Below are positions 1 through 8,453 of a stretch of 64,000 bases of DNA, in pieces. Made by a program: the position numbers and the translations under genes. Numbering within the stretch: position 1 is the stretch's first letter; each line of letters opens with the position of its first letter. The notes under the pieces were generated by a model. The model ran no database searches, was not told the DNA's origin, and worked only from the letters and a program-made list of their open reading frames with translations. Source of the DNA: Pseudomonadota bacterium (GTDB lineage: Bacteria; Pseudomonadota; Gammaproteobacteria; Steroidobacterales; JBCBZW01); NCBI GenBank assembly GCA_039193195.1, contig JBCCWS010000002.1, positions 422,573 to 486,572 on the forward strand, in the 5' to 3' direction.

Positions 1-896
1 AGAAACTCTTGCACGGCAGGGTCATCGATGAGGTTGCGTTTGATGCGTTCGGCGGTGGCGTTGAGTTCCGGGTCTTCCTGTAGGCGCACGACCAAGTCCC
101 GAATGCCCCGATTGAAGCGCGTGCGGTCCGGATCGTTCGGATCGTGACGTACGCGCAGGAGAAAGCGCTCCAGCTCCGTCACCAGTCGCCGGTAGATCTC
201 CCTATCGACAATGTTCGGTAACCACCAGGGAGTCTCCTCGACGATCCGCCGGTGAATAGACGCCTTATTCTCGTGCAAGTAGTCATAGGCGAGGCCGATG
301 CCGGCGTCCATCAGTTCGCGCTCGCGGTCAGAGCGCAGCAGCATCTGTATTCCCTCGCCGAGAACCGGCGCGATGCGCAGGCGCCGCAGGCCGACGTTCA
401 GGTTGGTCTGCAGAAGCTCGCGCAGTTCTTCGTCGTCGAGTGCCTCGAGGACCCGATCGAGGATGCGTGCGGCCTCGCGACCCACGCGCGCGGCGTTGTC
501 CGGCTTGGCCACCCAGGTAGCGCCGGCGTCTGCGAAGTCGATGTGCGCTAGCCGTGCGGTCAAGGTCTCGGTGCTGAGGAAGTTCTCCCGCACGAAGCGG
601 GCCAGGGCCTCGCCCAGCTGGTCTTTGCGCTGAGGGACGATAGCGGTGTGTGGAATGGGAATGCCGAGGGGATGGCGGAACAGAGCAGTCACGGCGAACC
701 AATCTGCCAGGGCGCCCACCATGGCGGCCTCCGTAAAGGCCCGCAGGTAACCTACCCATGTGGTGCTCGTGTCTAGGCGTAAGGTGATCGCGAACACCAG
801 CGCCATCATCGCTAAGAGCCCGCCGGCGACCGCCTGCATCCGATGCAAGCGCCGACGTTGCCAGGCCTCAGTGGGTGACTCGCGCTCCCCGTTCAC
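1..896 (-). CDS. DUF445 family membrane protein (C-terminus beyond window)
   Basis: The reading frame runs off the left edge, so only the N-terminal ~298 residues are visible. An N-terminal hydrophobic segment is followed by a conserved block containing GALADWFAVTALFRHPLG and IPIPHTAIVPQRKD, the hallmark of the DUF445 membrane proteins (YjiN-like). The rest is hydrophilic and helical. No ATG precedes the conserved block at a suitable place. GTG at 896 gives a normal N-terminus; an in-frame ATG near residue 17 is an alternative. It follows hemE by 28 bases on the same strand, so it is probably the last gene of a pyrF-hemE transcript. The biochemical role of the family is unknown. Confidence 0.8.
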   Translation of the reverse strand, partial: MNGERESPTEAWQRRRLHRMQAVAGGLLAMMALVFAITLRLDTSTTWVGYLRAFTEAAMVGALADWFAVTALFRHPLGIPIPHTAIVPQRKDQLGEALARFVRENFLSTETLTARLAHIDFADAGATWVAKPDNAARVGREAARILDRVLEALDDEELRELLQTNLNVGLRRLRIAPVLGEGIQMLLRSDRERELMDAGIGLAYDYLHENKASIHRRIVEETPWWLPNIVDREIYRRLVTELERFLLRVRHDPNDPDRTRFNRGIRDLVVRLQEDPELNATAERIKRNLIDDPAVQEF

Positions 897-924
897 CGCC
901 TGCTTGCCATACCGAACGTATTTC

Positions 925-2016
925 TTAGGTCTTGTGGTAAGCCGGGCTCATCTCGTGGACGGCCGCGATCATGGCGCCAGCGTGCTCCGGATCGACGTTC
1001 GGGTGAATGCCGTGACCGAGGTTGAATACGTGGCCGCTGGAGCCCTTGCCGTAGCTTGCGAGAACCTTGCCGACCTGTTCGCGAATACGCTCCGGTGAGG
1101 CGTAGAGTACGCACGGGTCGAGGTTGCCCTGAAGGGCCACCCGGTCGCCCACCTTCGCCCGCGCATCCGCGAGATCCGTGGTCCAGTCGACACCGAGGGC
1201 GTCGCAGCCGGTATTCGCCATGTCCGCTAACCAGGCGCCACCGCCCTTGGTGAACAGCACCACGGGAATGCGCTGACCGTCGTGCTCGCGATGCAGGGAT
1301 TCGACCACCTGGGCCATGTAGCGCAGGGAGAACTCGCGGTAGTCGCTCGGACTGAGGGCACCGCCCCAGGTATCGAACACCATCACCGCCTGGGCGCCAG
1401 CGACGATCTGGGCGTTTAGGTAAGCCGCTGTGGCCTGCGCCACGGTATTGAGCAGCTGATGAGCGAGCTTCGGATCGGAGTAAATAAGGCCCTTGATAAG
1501 CGCGAAGTTCTTGCTCGAGCCGCCCTCGACCATGTAGGTACCAACAGTCCAGGGACTGCCCGCGAAACCGATAAGCGGCACACTGCCGGCGAGTTCGCGA
1601 CGGATCAGGCGCACCGCCTCCATGACGTAGCGTAGCTCGCGCTCTGGATCTGGGATGCCGATCTTGTCCACGTCCGCTTGGCTACGCACTGGCGAGCTGA
1701 ACACGGGCCCTTCGCCTGTCACGAAGTGTAGACCGAGGCCCATCGCGTGGGGCACCGTGAGGATGTCCGAAAACAGGATGGCCGCGTCCAGTGGGTAGCG
1801 GCGCAGGGGCTGCAGGGTGACCTCGCAGGCGAGTTCAGGCGCCATGCACAGGGAGAGGAAGTCGCCCGCCTGGCGGCGCACTTCGCGGTACTCGGGCAGG
1901 TAGCGACCGGCCTGGCGCATCATCCACACGGGCGTTCGCTCGATCGGCTGACGCAGGAGGGCGCGCAGGAAAAGGTCGTTGGCAAGCGGGGCAAAGTCGG
2001 TGTTGCTGTCGGTCAT
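925..2016 (-). CDS. hemE: Uroporphyrinogen decarboxylase
   Basis: Cytosolic enzyme that decarboxylates the four acetate groups of uroporphyrinogen III to give coproporphyrinogen III in heme synthesis. The N-terminal signature [17 protein letters not shown] carries the substrate-binding arginines, FSDIL contains the catalytic aspartate region, and the C-terminal [15 protein letters not shown] motif is present. The 363 residues match the family (about 355). The open frame extends further upstream, but that extension overlaps pyrF and has no family resemblance. I chose ATG 2016, which overlaps the pyrF stop codon by four bases (ATGA) and implies translational coupling. Heme made here would also feed the heme A pathway at 40-42 kb. 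Confidence 0.97.
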   Translation of the reverse strand: MTDSNTDFAPLANDLFLRALLRQPIERTPVWMMRQAGRYLPEYREVRRQAGDFLSLCMAPELACEVTLQPLRRYPLDAAILFSDILTVPHAMGLGLHFVTGEGPVFSSPVRSQADVDKIGIPDPERELRYVMEAVRLIRRELAGSVPLIGFAGSPWTVGTYMVEGGSSKNFALIKGLIYSDPKLAHQLLNTVAQATAAYLNAQIVAGAQAVMVFDTWGGALSPSDYREFSLRYMAQVVESLHREHDGQRIPVVLFTKGGGAWLADMANTGCDALGVDWTTDLADARAKVGDRVALQGNLDPCVLYASPERIREQVGKVLASYGKGSSGHVFNLGHGIHPNVDPEHAGAMIAAVHEMSPAYHKT

Positions 2017-2771
2017 GTCTGGAAGAATTCCGCAATGGTGCGTTGGATGGCGAGGGCGGCGGCGCGCGGGTCTGCCGCGTCGCGGATCGGCCGCCCCACC
2101 ACTATGTGATCCGCGCCGCGCGCGAAAGCGTCGGCGGGGGTAACGATGCGCTTTTGGTCGGCGGCCTGCTCGCCCTGGCCGATGGGGCGGATCCCCGGCG
2201 TAACGACTCGAAAGGGCGAATCGCTGGCGGGCAGGGCGGCGCGGATCGCAGCCGCCTCCTGGCCCGATGCGATAACACCGGCGCAGCCGCAAGCATGGGC
2301 CAGAAGAGCGCGCTGTAGCACCAAGACCTGGACGCTGGGCACCTCGTGGCCGAGGCGCTGAAGGTCTTGAAGATCCAGGCTGGTGAGTACGGTCACGGCG
2401 AGCACGCCGATCTCCTCGCCCGCCGCCACCACGGCGGCCTCCATGACCCGCGGATCGCTGTGCACGGTGACGTAGCGAATCCCGCGGCCCCGCAGGCCAC
2501 GTACAGCGCTCGCTACCGTGGCCGGGATGTCGTGGAACTTAAGGTCGGCGAACAGGCGATGTCCACGCTCTTCGGCCAGCCATTGAACGAGGTCGAAGTA
2601 GTTTCCGCTCGTGAGCAGCCCGAGCCCTAGCTTGTAGAACTGGACGGCGTCACCCAGTGTCTCGACTAGGGCTCTCGCGGCCTCGTCGCCGTGCACGTCG
2701 AGGGCAAAGATCAGCCGTTCCTCGGCCGGAAGCGCTTGGGTTTCCGCCGGCGGGTGCAACTCTTCAGCCAT
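2013..2771 (-). CDS. pyrF: Orotidine 5'-phosphate decarboxylase
   Basis: Last step of UMP synthesis: decarboxylation of orotidine monophosphate. The protein has 252 residues; the start [18 protein letters not shown] is typical. The catalytic lysine/aspartate motif [10 protein letters not shown] lies near residues 74-83, and the phosphate-binding region VTPGIRP and IVVGRPI are both intact. It is the first gene of a minus-strand group pyrF-hemE-DUF445, overlapping hemE by four bases. The 170 bases upstream separate it from a divergent metal-uptake pair; I could not assign promoter elements there with confidence. Confidence 0.96.
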   Translation of the reverse strand: MAEELHPPAETQALPAEERLIFALDVHGDEAARALVETLGDAVQFYKLGLGLLTSGNYFDLVQWLAEERGHRLFADLKFHDIPATVASAVRGLRGRGIRYVTVHSDPRVMEAAVVAAGEEIGVLAVTVLTSLDLQDLQRLGHEVPSVQVLVLQRALLAHACGCAGVIASGQEAAAIRAALPASDSPFRVVTPGIRPIGQGEQAADQKRIVTPADAFARGADHIVVGRPIRDAADPRAAALAIQRTIAEFFQT

Positions 2772-2941
2772 TGCCTATTCTAACCATACGTCAACGTTTT
2801 CCGGTGTTTTTGACGCGGCCGTCCGTATTTTCGTCGCATCCATCTGCCTTGGCTTGTATTGGCAAGCGATTCGTGTAGGGTGCGCGCCTGCGCGAGCTCC
2901 ACAGCTCGCCTAACCCCTCGCCGGTACCCTGTTCCGCCGAC

Positions 2942-3256
2942 ATGCTTTCGCGCCCTCTGCAGCTCGTCAACGCGTCTCCGCGGTTACTAGCACCCGCCGC
3001 CTGGGTGCTTATCGCCGCCCTGTTGCTATCGAGCTTGGCGCTTGCCTCACATGAGCACTCGAGCGAGCACGAGGAAGAGCACAGTTGCGGCCTTTGCCTG
3101 TTGGCGGATCGGGACAGTGCGATGTCCTCGCCGGCACTACCATCGCCGATCCCGACCCTTGCGGTCGGCATACCGAGCAGGGTCGTTGCGCGCGCCGCTC
3201 CTAGCGGGCTGCGGTTCACTTCGATCCAGCCGCGCGCTCCACCAAGCCTTCGCTGA
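2942..3256 (+). CDS. Small exported His/Glu/Cys-rich protein upstream of a TonB receptor
   Basis: A 104-residue protein. An N-terminal hydrophobic segment (about residues 14-37) looks like a signal peptide or anchor. It is followed by a potential metal-binding stretch with the pattern SHEHSSEHEEEHSCGLCLL, rich in histidine, glutamate and two cysteines spaced CxxC. The C-terminal half is low-complexity and proline-rich. It resembles short DUF2946-like proteins often found beside metal-related TonB-dependent receptors; that family assignment is a recollection, not a search. It lies 131 bases upstream of the receptor on the same strand. Metal binding or sensing in the periplasm is my inference. 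The start is uncertain because no strong ribosome-binding site precedes ATG 2942. Confidence 0.6.
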   Translation: MLSRPLQLVNASPRLLAPAAWVLIAALLLSSLALASHEHSSEHEEEHSCGLCLLADRDSAMSSPALPSPIPTLAVGIPSRVVARAAPSGLRFTSIQPRAPPSLR

Positions 3257-3387
3257 CCTCGGATCGCCCCGTTGGGCGTCCCGATCCAATCGTTGGCTGG
3301 CCCTGCGTCGCGTCGCGGGCCCTCTGGTTCATGCAGAGCGTGCACTCAGCTCGCGCGCACCTGCTTCCTAGTTTCAGGAAACATGCT

Positions 3388-5463
3388 ATGCAGCAAATCC
3401 ACTCCCTACCACGCACCCCAAGGCGTAGGCCCTACGCCACCTGCCTCAGCGCCGCGGTCGGCGCTGCCTTAATCCTCACCCACGCAGCCGCGATGGCTCA
3501 GGATGAGGATGACGAGGACCGCCCAATCGATGAAGTCGAGGTCGTCGCGACGCTGCTCGACAATACGATCGATGAGATTGCCCAGGGCGTGACCGTGCTC
3601 CAGGGTGACGATCTCGAGCGCCTGATGTCGAATACGATCGGTGAAGTTCTGGCCCTGACGCCCGGTGTCACGTCGAGTGACTTCGGTGCCGGTGCGAGCC
3701 GACCGGTGATCCGTGGCCTCGGGGGGGCGCGCGTGCGCGTGCAGGAAGACGGCATCTCCACCCTCGACGTCTCCACCATTAGCGTCGACCACGCGGTGGC
3801 CCTCGAACCGCTGCTGATGGACCGCGTGGAAGTGCTGCGCGGCCCGGCTACCCTCGCCTATGGCAGCGGGGCTGTAGGTGGCATCGTCAACACGATCACC
3901 ATGCGCCTGCCGGATGAGGTGCCCGAGGGTCTCGAAGGTCGCTTCCGCCTCGGCGGCAACACTGTAGCTAATGAAACCTCCGGCGCCCTGGCGTTGCGCG
4001 GCGGCATTGGCCAGATCGTCTTGCAAGTAGATGCCTCTGTGCGGGACCAGGACGACTACGATATCCCCGGCTTTGCTATCACCCTCGATGACTTCGAGGA
4101 AGAGCAAGAGCGCGGCACCGTCGCCAACAGTGCTCTGGAGTCCCACGCCTTCGGCGGTGGACTGAGCTGGATTGGTGAGCGGGCCTACTTTGGCGTCAAT
4201 GTGAGCACCTTCAACACTACCTATGGGGTGCAGACCATTGAGGAGGAGGAAGGCGAAGAAGGTGAAGAGGGCGAGGAAGAGGAGGAGGAAGAAGGCATCA
4301 GCATCGACCTCGAGCAGACCCGCATCGACTTCAAGGGCGAGATTGAGCCGGCTGACGGGTTCATCAGCAAGGTCGAACTGCGCGGCGCCTACAACGACTA
4401 CGATCACGTGGAGCTCGAGGGCGACGAGATCGGCACAACTTTCGCCAATGAGGCCTTCGAGGGGCGGGTTGACATCGCCCATCAGCCGATCGGCAACTGG
4501 GTAGGCTCCTTCGGCGTGCAGCTCGATTTACGCGAGTTCTCCGCCGTCGGTGCGGAGGCCTTCGTGCCCCCCGTCGAGACCACTAACGTGGGCGTTTACC
4601 TGGTGGAAGAGCTCGACGTCAATGATTGGTTCTTCTCTATCGGCGGTCGCTTCGAGACCCAAGATCAGGAACCCGTCGCCGGCGGCAGCGTCGATGATAC
4701 GGCCTTCAGCGCCTCAGTCTCGGCCATCCGCACGATTGCTGAGGATCACCGCATCGGCCTGACCCTGAGCCGTTCCCAGCGTTTGCCCAGCGCCGAAGAG
4801 CTGTTCTCCGACGGTCCTCACCTGGCCACCAGCACCTTCGAGATCGGTGATCCCGACCTCGATGTAGAGACTTCCAACCACGTGGAACTGTCTTGGCGCT
4901 ACGGTGGGGAGCGTATCGGCTTCGCCGCCACGGCCTACCTGACGGATTTCGAGGACTTCATTTTCCTTCGCGAGCGGGGCGACACGGAGGACGGCCTGCC
5001 GGTCTTCGTGTGGACTCAAGCGGATGCCGAATTCGTGGGCTTCGAAGCGGAGTTCACAGCGACGCTTGCCGAGTTCTCTCAGGGCGGTGACTTTGACTTG
5101 TCGTTGTTCGCTGATGCGGTGTCGGGTGAGCTGTCGGGCGGTGAAGACCTGCCGCGCATTTCCCCCGCGCGGGTGGGCGGACGCCTCGAGTATCATGATC
5201 GTCGCCTGACCACGGGTCTGGATATAGCGCACATCTTCGATCAGGACAACGTCGCCCCGTTCGAAACGCAGACCGATGGCTACACGATGCTGAATGCAGA
5301 CGTTAGTCTCGTCCTCTCCGAGGATGGGCTGGTGCCGGTTGAAGTGTTCGTGCGTGCCACGAACCTTCTCGATGAGGAAGCTCGTCGCCACACGTCCTTC
5401 ATCAAAGACCTGGCCCCGCTGCCAGGGCGCAACTACTCGATCGGCCTGCGCGGACGCTTCTGA
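3388..5463 (+). CDS. TonB-dependent outer-membrane receptor, ZnuD-like (zinc uptake candidate)
   Basis: Outer-membrane beta-barrel receptor of 691 residues. ATG 3388 is preceded by AGGAA at 3376-3380 and starts a signal peptide ending at the AMA/QDE junction; an upstream in-frame start at 3331 would put extra residues before the signal. The TonB-box-like VEVVAT is followed by a plug domain with LALTPGV, RPVIRGLGG, SVDHAV and RVEVLRGPATLAYGSGA. It ends with a C-terminal aromatic residue (GRF) as barrels do. The SVDHAV-EPLL-RVEVLRGP pattern resembles zinc receptors of the ZnuD type. Unusually, residues 285-302 form an almost pure Glu/Gly loop. Zinc as substrate is inferred from family resemblance and the His-rich neighbour. 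Confidence 0.85.
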   Translation: MQQIHSLPRTPRRRPYATCLSAAVGAALILTHAAAMAQDEDDEDRPIDEVEVVATLLDNTIDEIAQGVTVLQGDDLERLMSNTIGEVLALTPGVTSSDFGAGASRPVIRGLGGARVRVQEDGISTLDVSTISVDHAVALEPLLMDRVEVLRGPATLAYGSGAVGGIVNTITMRLPDEVPEGLEGRFRLGGNTVANETSGALALRGGIGQIVLQVDASVRDQDDYDIPGFAITLDDFEEEQERGTVANSALESHAFGGGLSWIGERAYFGVNVSTFNTTYGVQTIEEEEGEEGEEGEEEEEEEGISIDLEQTRIDFKGEIEPADGFISKVELRGAYNDYDHVELEGDEIGTTFANEAFEGRVDIAHQPIGNWVGSFGVQLDLREFSAVGAEAFVPPVETTNVGVYLVEELDVNDWFFSIGGRFETQDQEPVAGGSVDDTAFSASVSAIRTIAEDHRIGLTLSRSQRLPSAEELFSDGPHLATSTFEIGDPDLDVETSNHVELSWRYGGERIGFAATAYLTDFEDFIFLRERGDTEDGLPVFVWTQADAEFVGFEAEFTATLAEFSQGGDFDLSLFADAVSGELSGGEDLPRISPARVGGRLEYHDRRLTTGLDIAHIFDQDNVAPFETQTDGYTMLNADVSLVLSEDGLVPVEVFVRATNLLDEEARRHTSFIKDLAPLPGRNYSIGLRGRF

Positions 5464-5478
5464 GCGAGTCGGGCTGCC

Positions 5479-6669
5479 CTAACGTTGGCGGCGGGCCTGC
5501 TCCGCCGCCAACAGGGCATCGTATTCAGCCAGGGCGAAGCGGTCGGTCATGCCAGCGACGTAGTCGGCGACAGCTCGGGCGGCCAGGGCTTCGCGGTCTT
5601 CCGGTGCCGGCGTTTGGCGGATGCGCGTCACGGGTAGGTTGGGCGGTACACCCCCCGTGATGTCGGCGTAGGCCGCGTCGCGGTAGTGTTCGAAGAGGCG
5701 CCGGATCACCCGTTGTGCCTGGTCCGTCATCTCGCGCACGCGCGGATGTTGGTACAGGTTCGCCATCAGGTACTGCTTTAGGGTTAGCACACGAGGTCGC
5801 ATCGTGTCGCTGAAGCTGATCAGCGGGATCTTCAGCGCACGCACATCCTCAAGGCTGCGCGGGTTCGCGTCGGCCAGCCGCTCGCGACTCGTATCTACCA
5901 GGTCGTTGACCAGAGCACCGATCATCCTCCGAATTACCTCGTAGATCATGCGCCGATCGGAGAGCTCGGCGTGCTCCGCGCGTACTTCACGGACAAAGCG
6001 GCCGACGAGGTCTACTTCCTGCGCAAGGGTGTCGACATCGAGGAGGCCCGCGCGAATGCCATCGTCCACGTCGTGGTTGTTGTAGGCGATCTCGTCCGCG
6101 ATGTTGGCGAGCTGTGCCTCCAGGCTAGGCTGGTGGCCAGTGAGGAAGCGCTGACCGAGTTCGCCAAGGGTGCGAGCTACATCGGGCGCGCAGTGCTTGA
6201 GCACTCCTTCGCGGGTTTCGTAGCACAGGTTCAGGCCGTCAAAGAGGGCGTAGCGCTGTTCGAGAGTGTCCACCACACGCAGGGATTGGAGGTTGTGCTC
6301 GAAGCCGCCGAAGGGCCGCATACAGTCATTGAGCGCATCCTGGCCAGCGTGCCCGAAGGGCGTGTGGCCGAGGTCATGGGCCAAGCAGATGGCCTCCGTA
6401 AGATCCTCGTTTAGGCTCAGGGTGCGGGCCACGCTCCGCCCGATCTGGGCGACCTCCAGTGAGTGGGTCAGGCGGGTGCGATACAGGTCCCCCTCGTGAT
6501 TCACGAAGACCTGCGTCTTGTAGACCAGTCGACGGAACGCAACCGAGTGAATGATGCGATCCCGATCGCGCTGGAACTCGCTGCGCAGGCGCGGTGGTGG
6601 TTCGTCAAAGCGTCTACCGCGAGAGTGCTCCGTGCTCGTGGCGTAGGGTGCCGAGGTGTGGGCGCTCAA
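5479..6669 (-). CDS. dgt: dGTPase-like triphosphohydrolase (HD domain)
   Basis: Cytosolic HD-superfamily enzyme that hydrolyses dNTPs to deoxynucleoside and triphosphate, helping set the dNTP pool. Of 396 residues, the metal-binding set is visible as RTRLTHSLEVAQIG, the HD pair in LAHDLGHTPFGHAG, and the later aspartate in NIADEIAYNNHDVDDGI. The N-terminal SEFQRDRDRIIHSVAFRRL is also typical. The first codon appears to be TTG at 6669, overlapping the aroB stop as TTGA. It is the last gene of aroK-aroB-dgt and converges on the TonB receptor gene with 15 bases between stops. Substrate specificity beyond dGTP cannot be read from sequence. Confidence 0.93.
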   Translation of the reverse strand: MSAHTSAPYATSTEHSRGRRFDEPPPRLRSEFQRDRDRIIHSVAFRRLVYKTQVFVNHEGDLYRTRLTHSLEVAQIGRSVARTLSLNEDLTEAICLAHDLGHTPFGHAGQDALNDCMRPFGGFEHNLQSLRVVDTLEQRYALFDGLNLCYETREGVLKHCAPDVARTLGELGQRFLTGHQPSLEAQLANIADEIAYNNHDVDDGIRAGLLDVDTLAQEVDLVGRFVREVRAEHAELSDRRMIYEVIRRMIGALVNDLVDTSRERLADANPRSLEDVRALKIPLISFSDTMRPRVLTLKQYLMANLYQHPRVREMTDQAQRVIRRLFEHYRDAAYADITGGVPPNLPVTRIRQTPAPEDREALAARAVADYVAGMTDRFALAEYDALLAAEQARRQR

Positions 6670-7754
6670 GGCTCTGCTGCCGCCAGGGTTTGCATGAGTG
6701 CGCCCTCATCGAAGTCCTGCGTGACGATGGCGCTTCCGATCTCCTGAAGCAGTACCAACACAAGTTGGCCGTGGCGGTTCTTCTTATCCAGGCGCATGTG
6801 ATCGAGCAGCTTTGCAGCACCTACCGGAGGCGGGGCGATCGGCAAGCCTAGGAACTGCAGGAGCCGAACGATTCGGCTCACTTCGGCCTCCTCTAGCCAA
6901 CCCAGCCGCGCTGACATCTGCGCAGCCATCACCATGCCTGCAGCGACCGCCTCGCCGTGTAGCCAGCCGCCGAAGCCCATTGCGCGCTCGATGCCGTGGC
7001 CGAAGGTGTGGCCTAAGTTGAGCAAGACGCGCAGACCGCTGCGCTCCTGTTCGTCCTGCGCTACCACATCGGATTTGATCATGCAGCAACGCTCGATGGC
7101 CTGGGCCAGCACTGCAGGGTCGCGTGCGTTAAGGGCCGTGCTCGCTTGCTCCAGCCAGCCGAAGAAGGGAGCATCGATGATGAGGCCGTACTTCACTACC
7201 TCGGCAAGGCCGGCGCGATACTGGCGTTCATCGAGGGTGGTGAGCGTGTCCAGATCGGCGAGGACGGCACTGGGTTGGTGGAAGGCGCCGATGAGGTTTT
7301 TGCCCGCCGGGTGGTTGACCCCAGTCTTGCCGCCGACGGAGGAGTCGACCTGGGCGAGCAGTGTAGTGGGTACCTGGATAAAGCTGATGCCGCGCTGGTA
7401 GGTGGCGGCAGCAAAGCCAGCGACATCTCCGGTCACACCGCCGCCGAGCGCGATGAGGCAGCCGTCGCGTCCCATGCGTTGCTCGACCAGCGCATCGAGT
7501 ATCAATGCCATGGTGTCCAGGCTCTTGTGCTCTTCGCCGTCGCGAAGGACTAAGCCCTCAAGGCGGGCGCAATGGTCTAGCAATCCTGCGCGCAAGCGAT
7601 CGGCGTAGAGTGGGGCAACGACGTCGTTGGTGACGATGAGAGCCTGCCGCGCATCGATGAGTTGCCCCAGTAGCGCGCCGCTATCGGCGAGCAGGTTTTC
7701 TCCGATGTAGATGGGGTAGCTCCGGTTGCCCAGGGCGACTTCTAGCGACCTCAA
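6666..7754 (-). CDS. aroB: 3-dehydroquinate synthase
   Basis: Second step of the shikimate pathway: NAD- and metal-dependent conversion of DAHP to 3-dehydroquinate. The protein has 362 residues. The NAD-binding region includes GGGVTGDVAGFAAATYQRG, followed by VPTTLLAQVDSSVGGKTGVN and the metal-binding histidines in NLGHTFGHGIE and LHGEAVAAGM. The start aligns at a TTG (7754) overlapping the aroK stop as TTGA, with AGGAA nine bases upstream; the second and third residues fit the family start. Position between aroK and dgt indicates one transcript. Confidence 0.97.
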   Translation of the reverse strand: MRSLEVALGNRSYPIYIGENLLADSGALLGQLIDARQALIVTNDVVAPLYADRLRAGLLDHCARLEGLVLRDGEEHKSLDTMALILDALVEQRMGRDGCLIALGGGVTGDVAGFAAATYQRGISFIQVPTTLLAQVDSSVGGKTGVNHPAGKNLIGAFHQPSAVLADLDTLTTLDERQYRAGLAEVVKYGLIIDAPFFGWLEQASTALNARDPAVLAQAIERCCMIKSDVVAQDEQERSGLRVLLNLGHTFGHGIERAMGFGGWLHGEAVAAGMVMAAQMSARLGWLEEAEVSRIVRLLQFLGLPIAPPPVGAAKLLDHMRLDKKNRHGQLVLVLLQEIGSAIVTQDFDEGALMQTLAAAEP

Positions 7755-8353
7755 GGGGAAGGTTCCTGTGCGTCCGGAGGAGTACTTGTGTCGAGGCCTT
7801 CACGTTGCTTGAGGCGGGTTATGAGCTGGCCGACCACAGCGTCTACCGTGCAGCCGTCCGTGGGAAGGGTAAGGTCAGCCACGGACTCGTACAGGGCGTT
7901 TCGGACGGTGGCCAACGCCTCAAGCGTGCGTCCGCGGTCTTCGGTCTGCAGCAGTGGGCGATGGTTGCTGTGGCGCGTGCGAGCGAGCTGCGTGCGCACG
8001 CTGGTGGCCAAGTACACCACCAGGCCCCGTTTGCTGAGCAGGGTGCGGTTTTCATCGGCCAGCACGGCGCCGCCACCGGTGGACAAGATAACTGGCTGTT
8101 TCGCCGTTAGTTCGGCAATCACTGCGCACTCTCGGCGGCGAAATCCCGCCTCACCCTCACGCTCGAAGATGTAGTCGATGTCCACGCCCGTGCGCTGCTC
8201 GATTTCGTCGTCCGTGTCGAAGAACGGCATTTGTAGGCGTGCTGCTAAGCGCCGGCCGACCGCCGATTTACCGGCCGCCATCGGCCCGACGATGAACAAG
8301 CGATCCTGGGGGAGTGCGCTACTAGCGTTGCGGGTGCTTTGTCTGTCGCCCAT
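7751..8353 (-). CDS. aroK: Shikimate kinase
   Basis: Phosphorylates shikimate to shikimate 3-phosphate using ATP. The P-loop GPMAAGKSAVGRRLA, the shikimate-binding DTDDEIEQRTG and FRRRE motifs, and the STGGGAV loop are intact. I placed the start at ATG 8353, giving 200 residues; the frame stays open to 8437, but that part is proline/glycine-rich and unlike the family. A Pro-rich tail after the kinase fold (TSTPPDAQEPSP) is longer than usual. In many gammaproteobacteria aroK directly follows pilQ; here a lipoprotein gene lies between, ending 100 bases upstream of this start. Confidence 0.94.
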   Translation of the reverse strand: MGDRQSTRNASSALPQDRLFIVGPMAAGKSAVGRRLAARLQMPFFDTDDEIEQRTGVDIDYIFEREGEAGFRRRECAVIAELTAKQPVILSTGGGAVLADENRTLLSKRGLVVYLATSVRTQLARTRHSNHRPLLQTEDRGRTLEALATVRNALYESVADLTLPTDGCTVDAVVGQLITRLKQREGLDTSTPPDAQEPSP

Positions 8354-8453
8354 GAGGGGAAGTGTGCCCCAAGGGCGGGGCCCGGCACCAATGTGGAGCA
8401 GTGATGGGCCCAGGGCCGGCGGCACTGCTGCCGCCAACCCCAGCTGCTGCTTG

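Noticed and set aside
2017..2292. N-terminal extension of hemE
   Set aside because: It would overlap pyrF almost throughout this stretch and has no resemblance to the family; ATG 2016 gives the normal length.
3469..4482. 337-codon open frame antisense to the TonB receptor
   Set aside because: It mirrors the receptor's codon pattern and shows no signal or domain.
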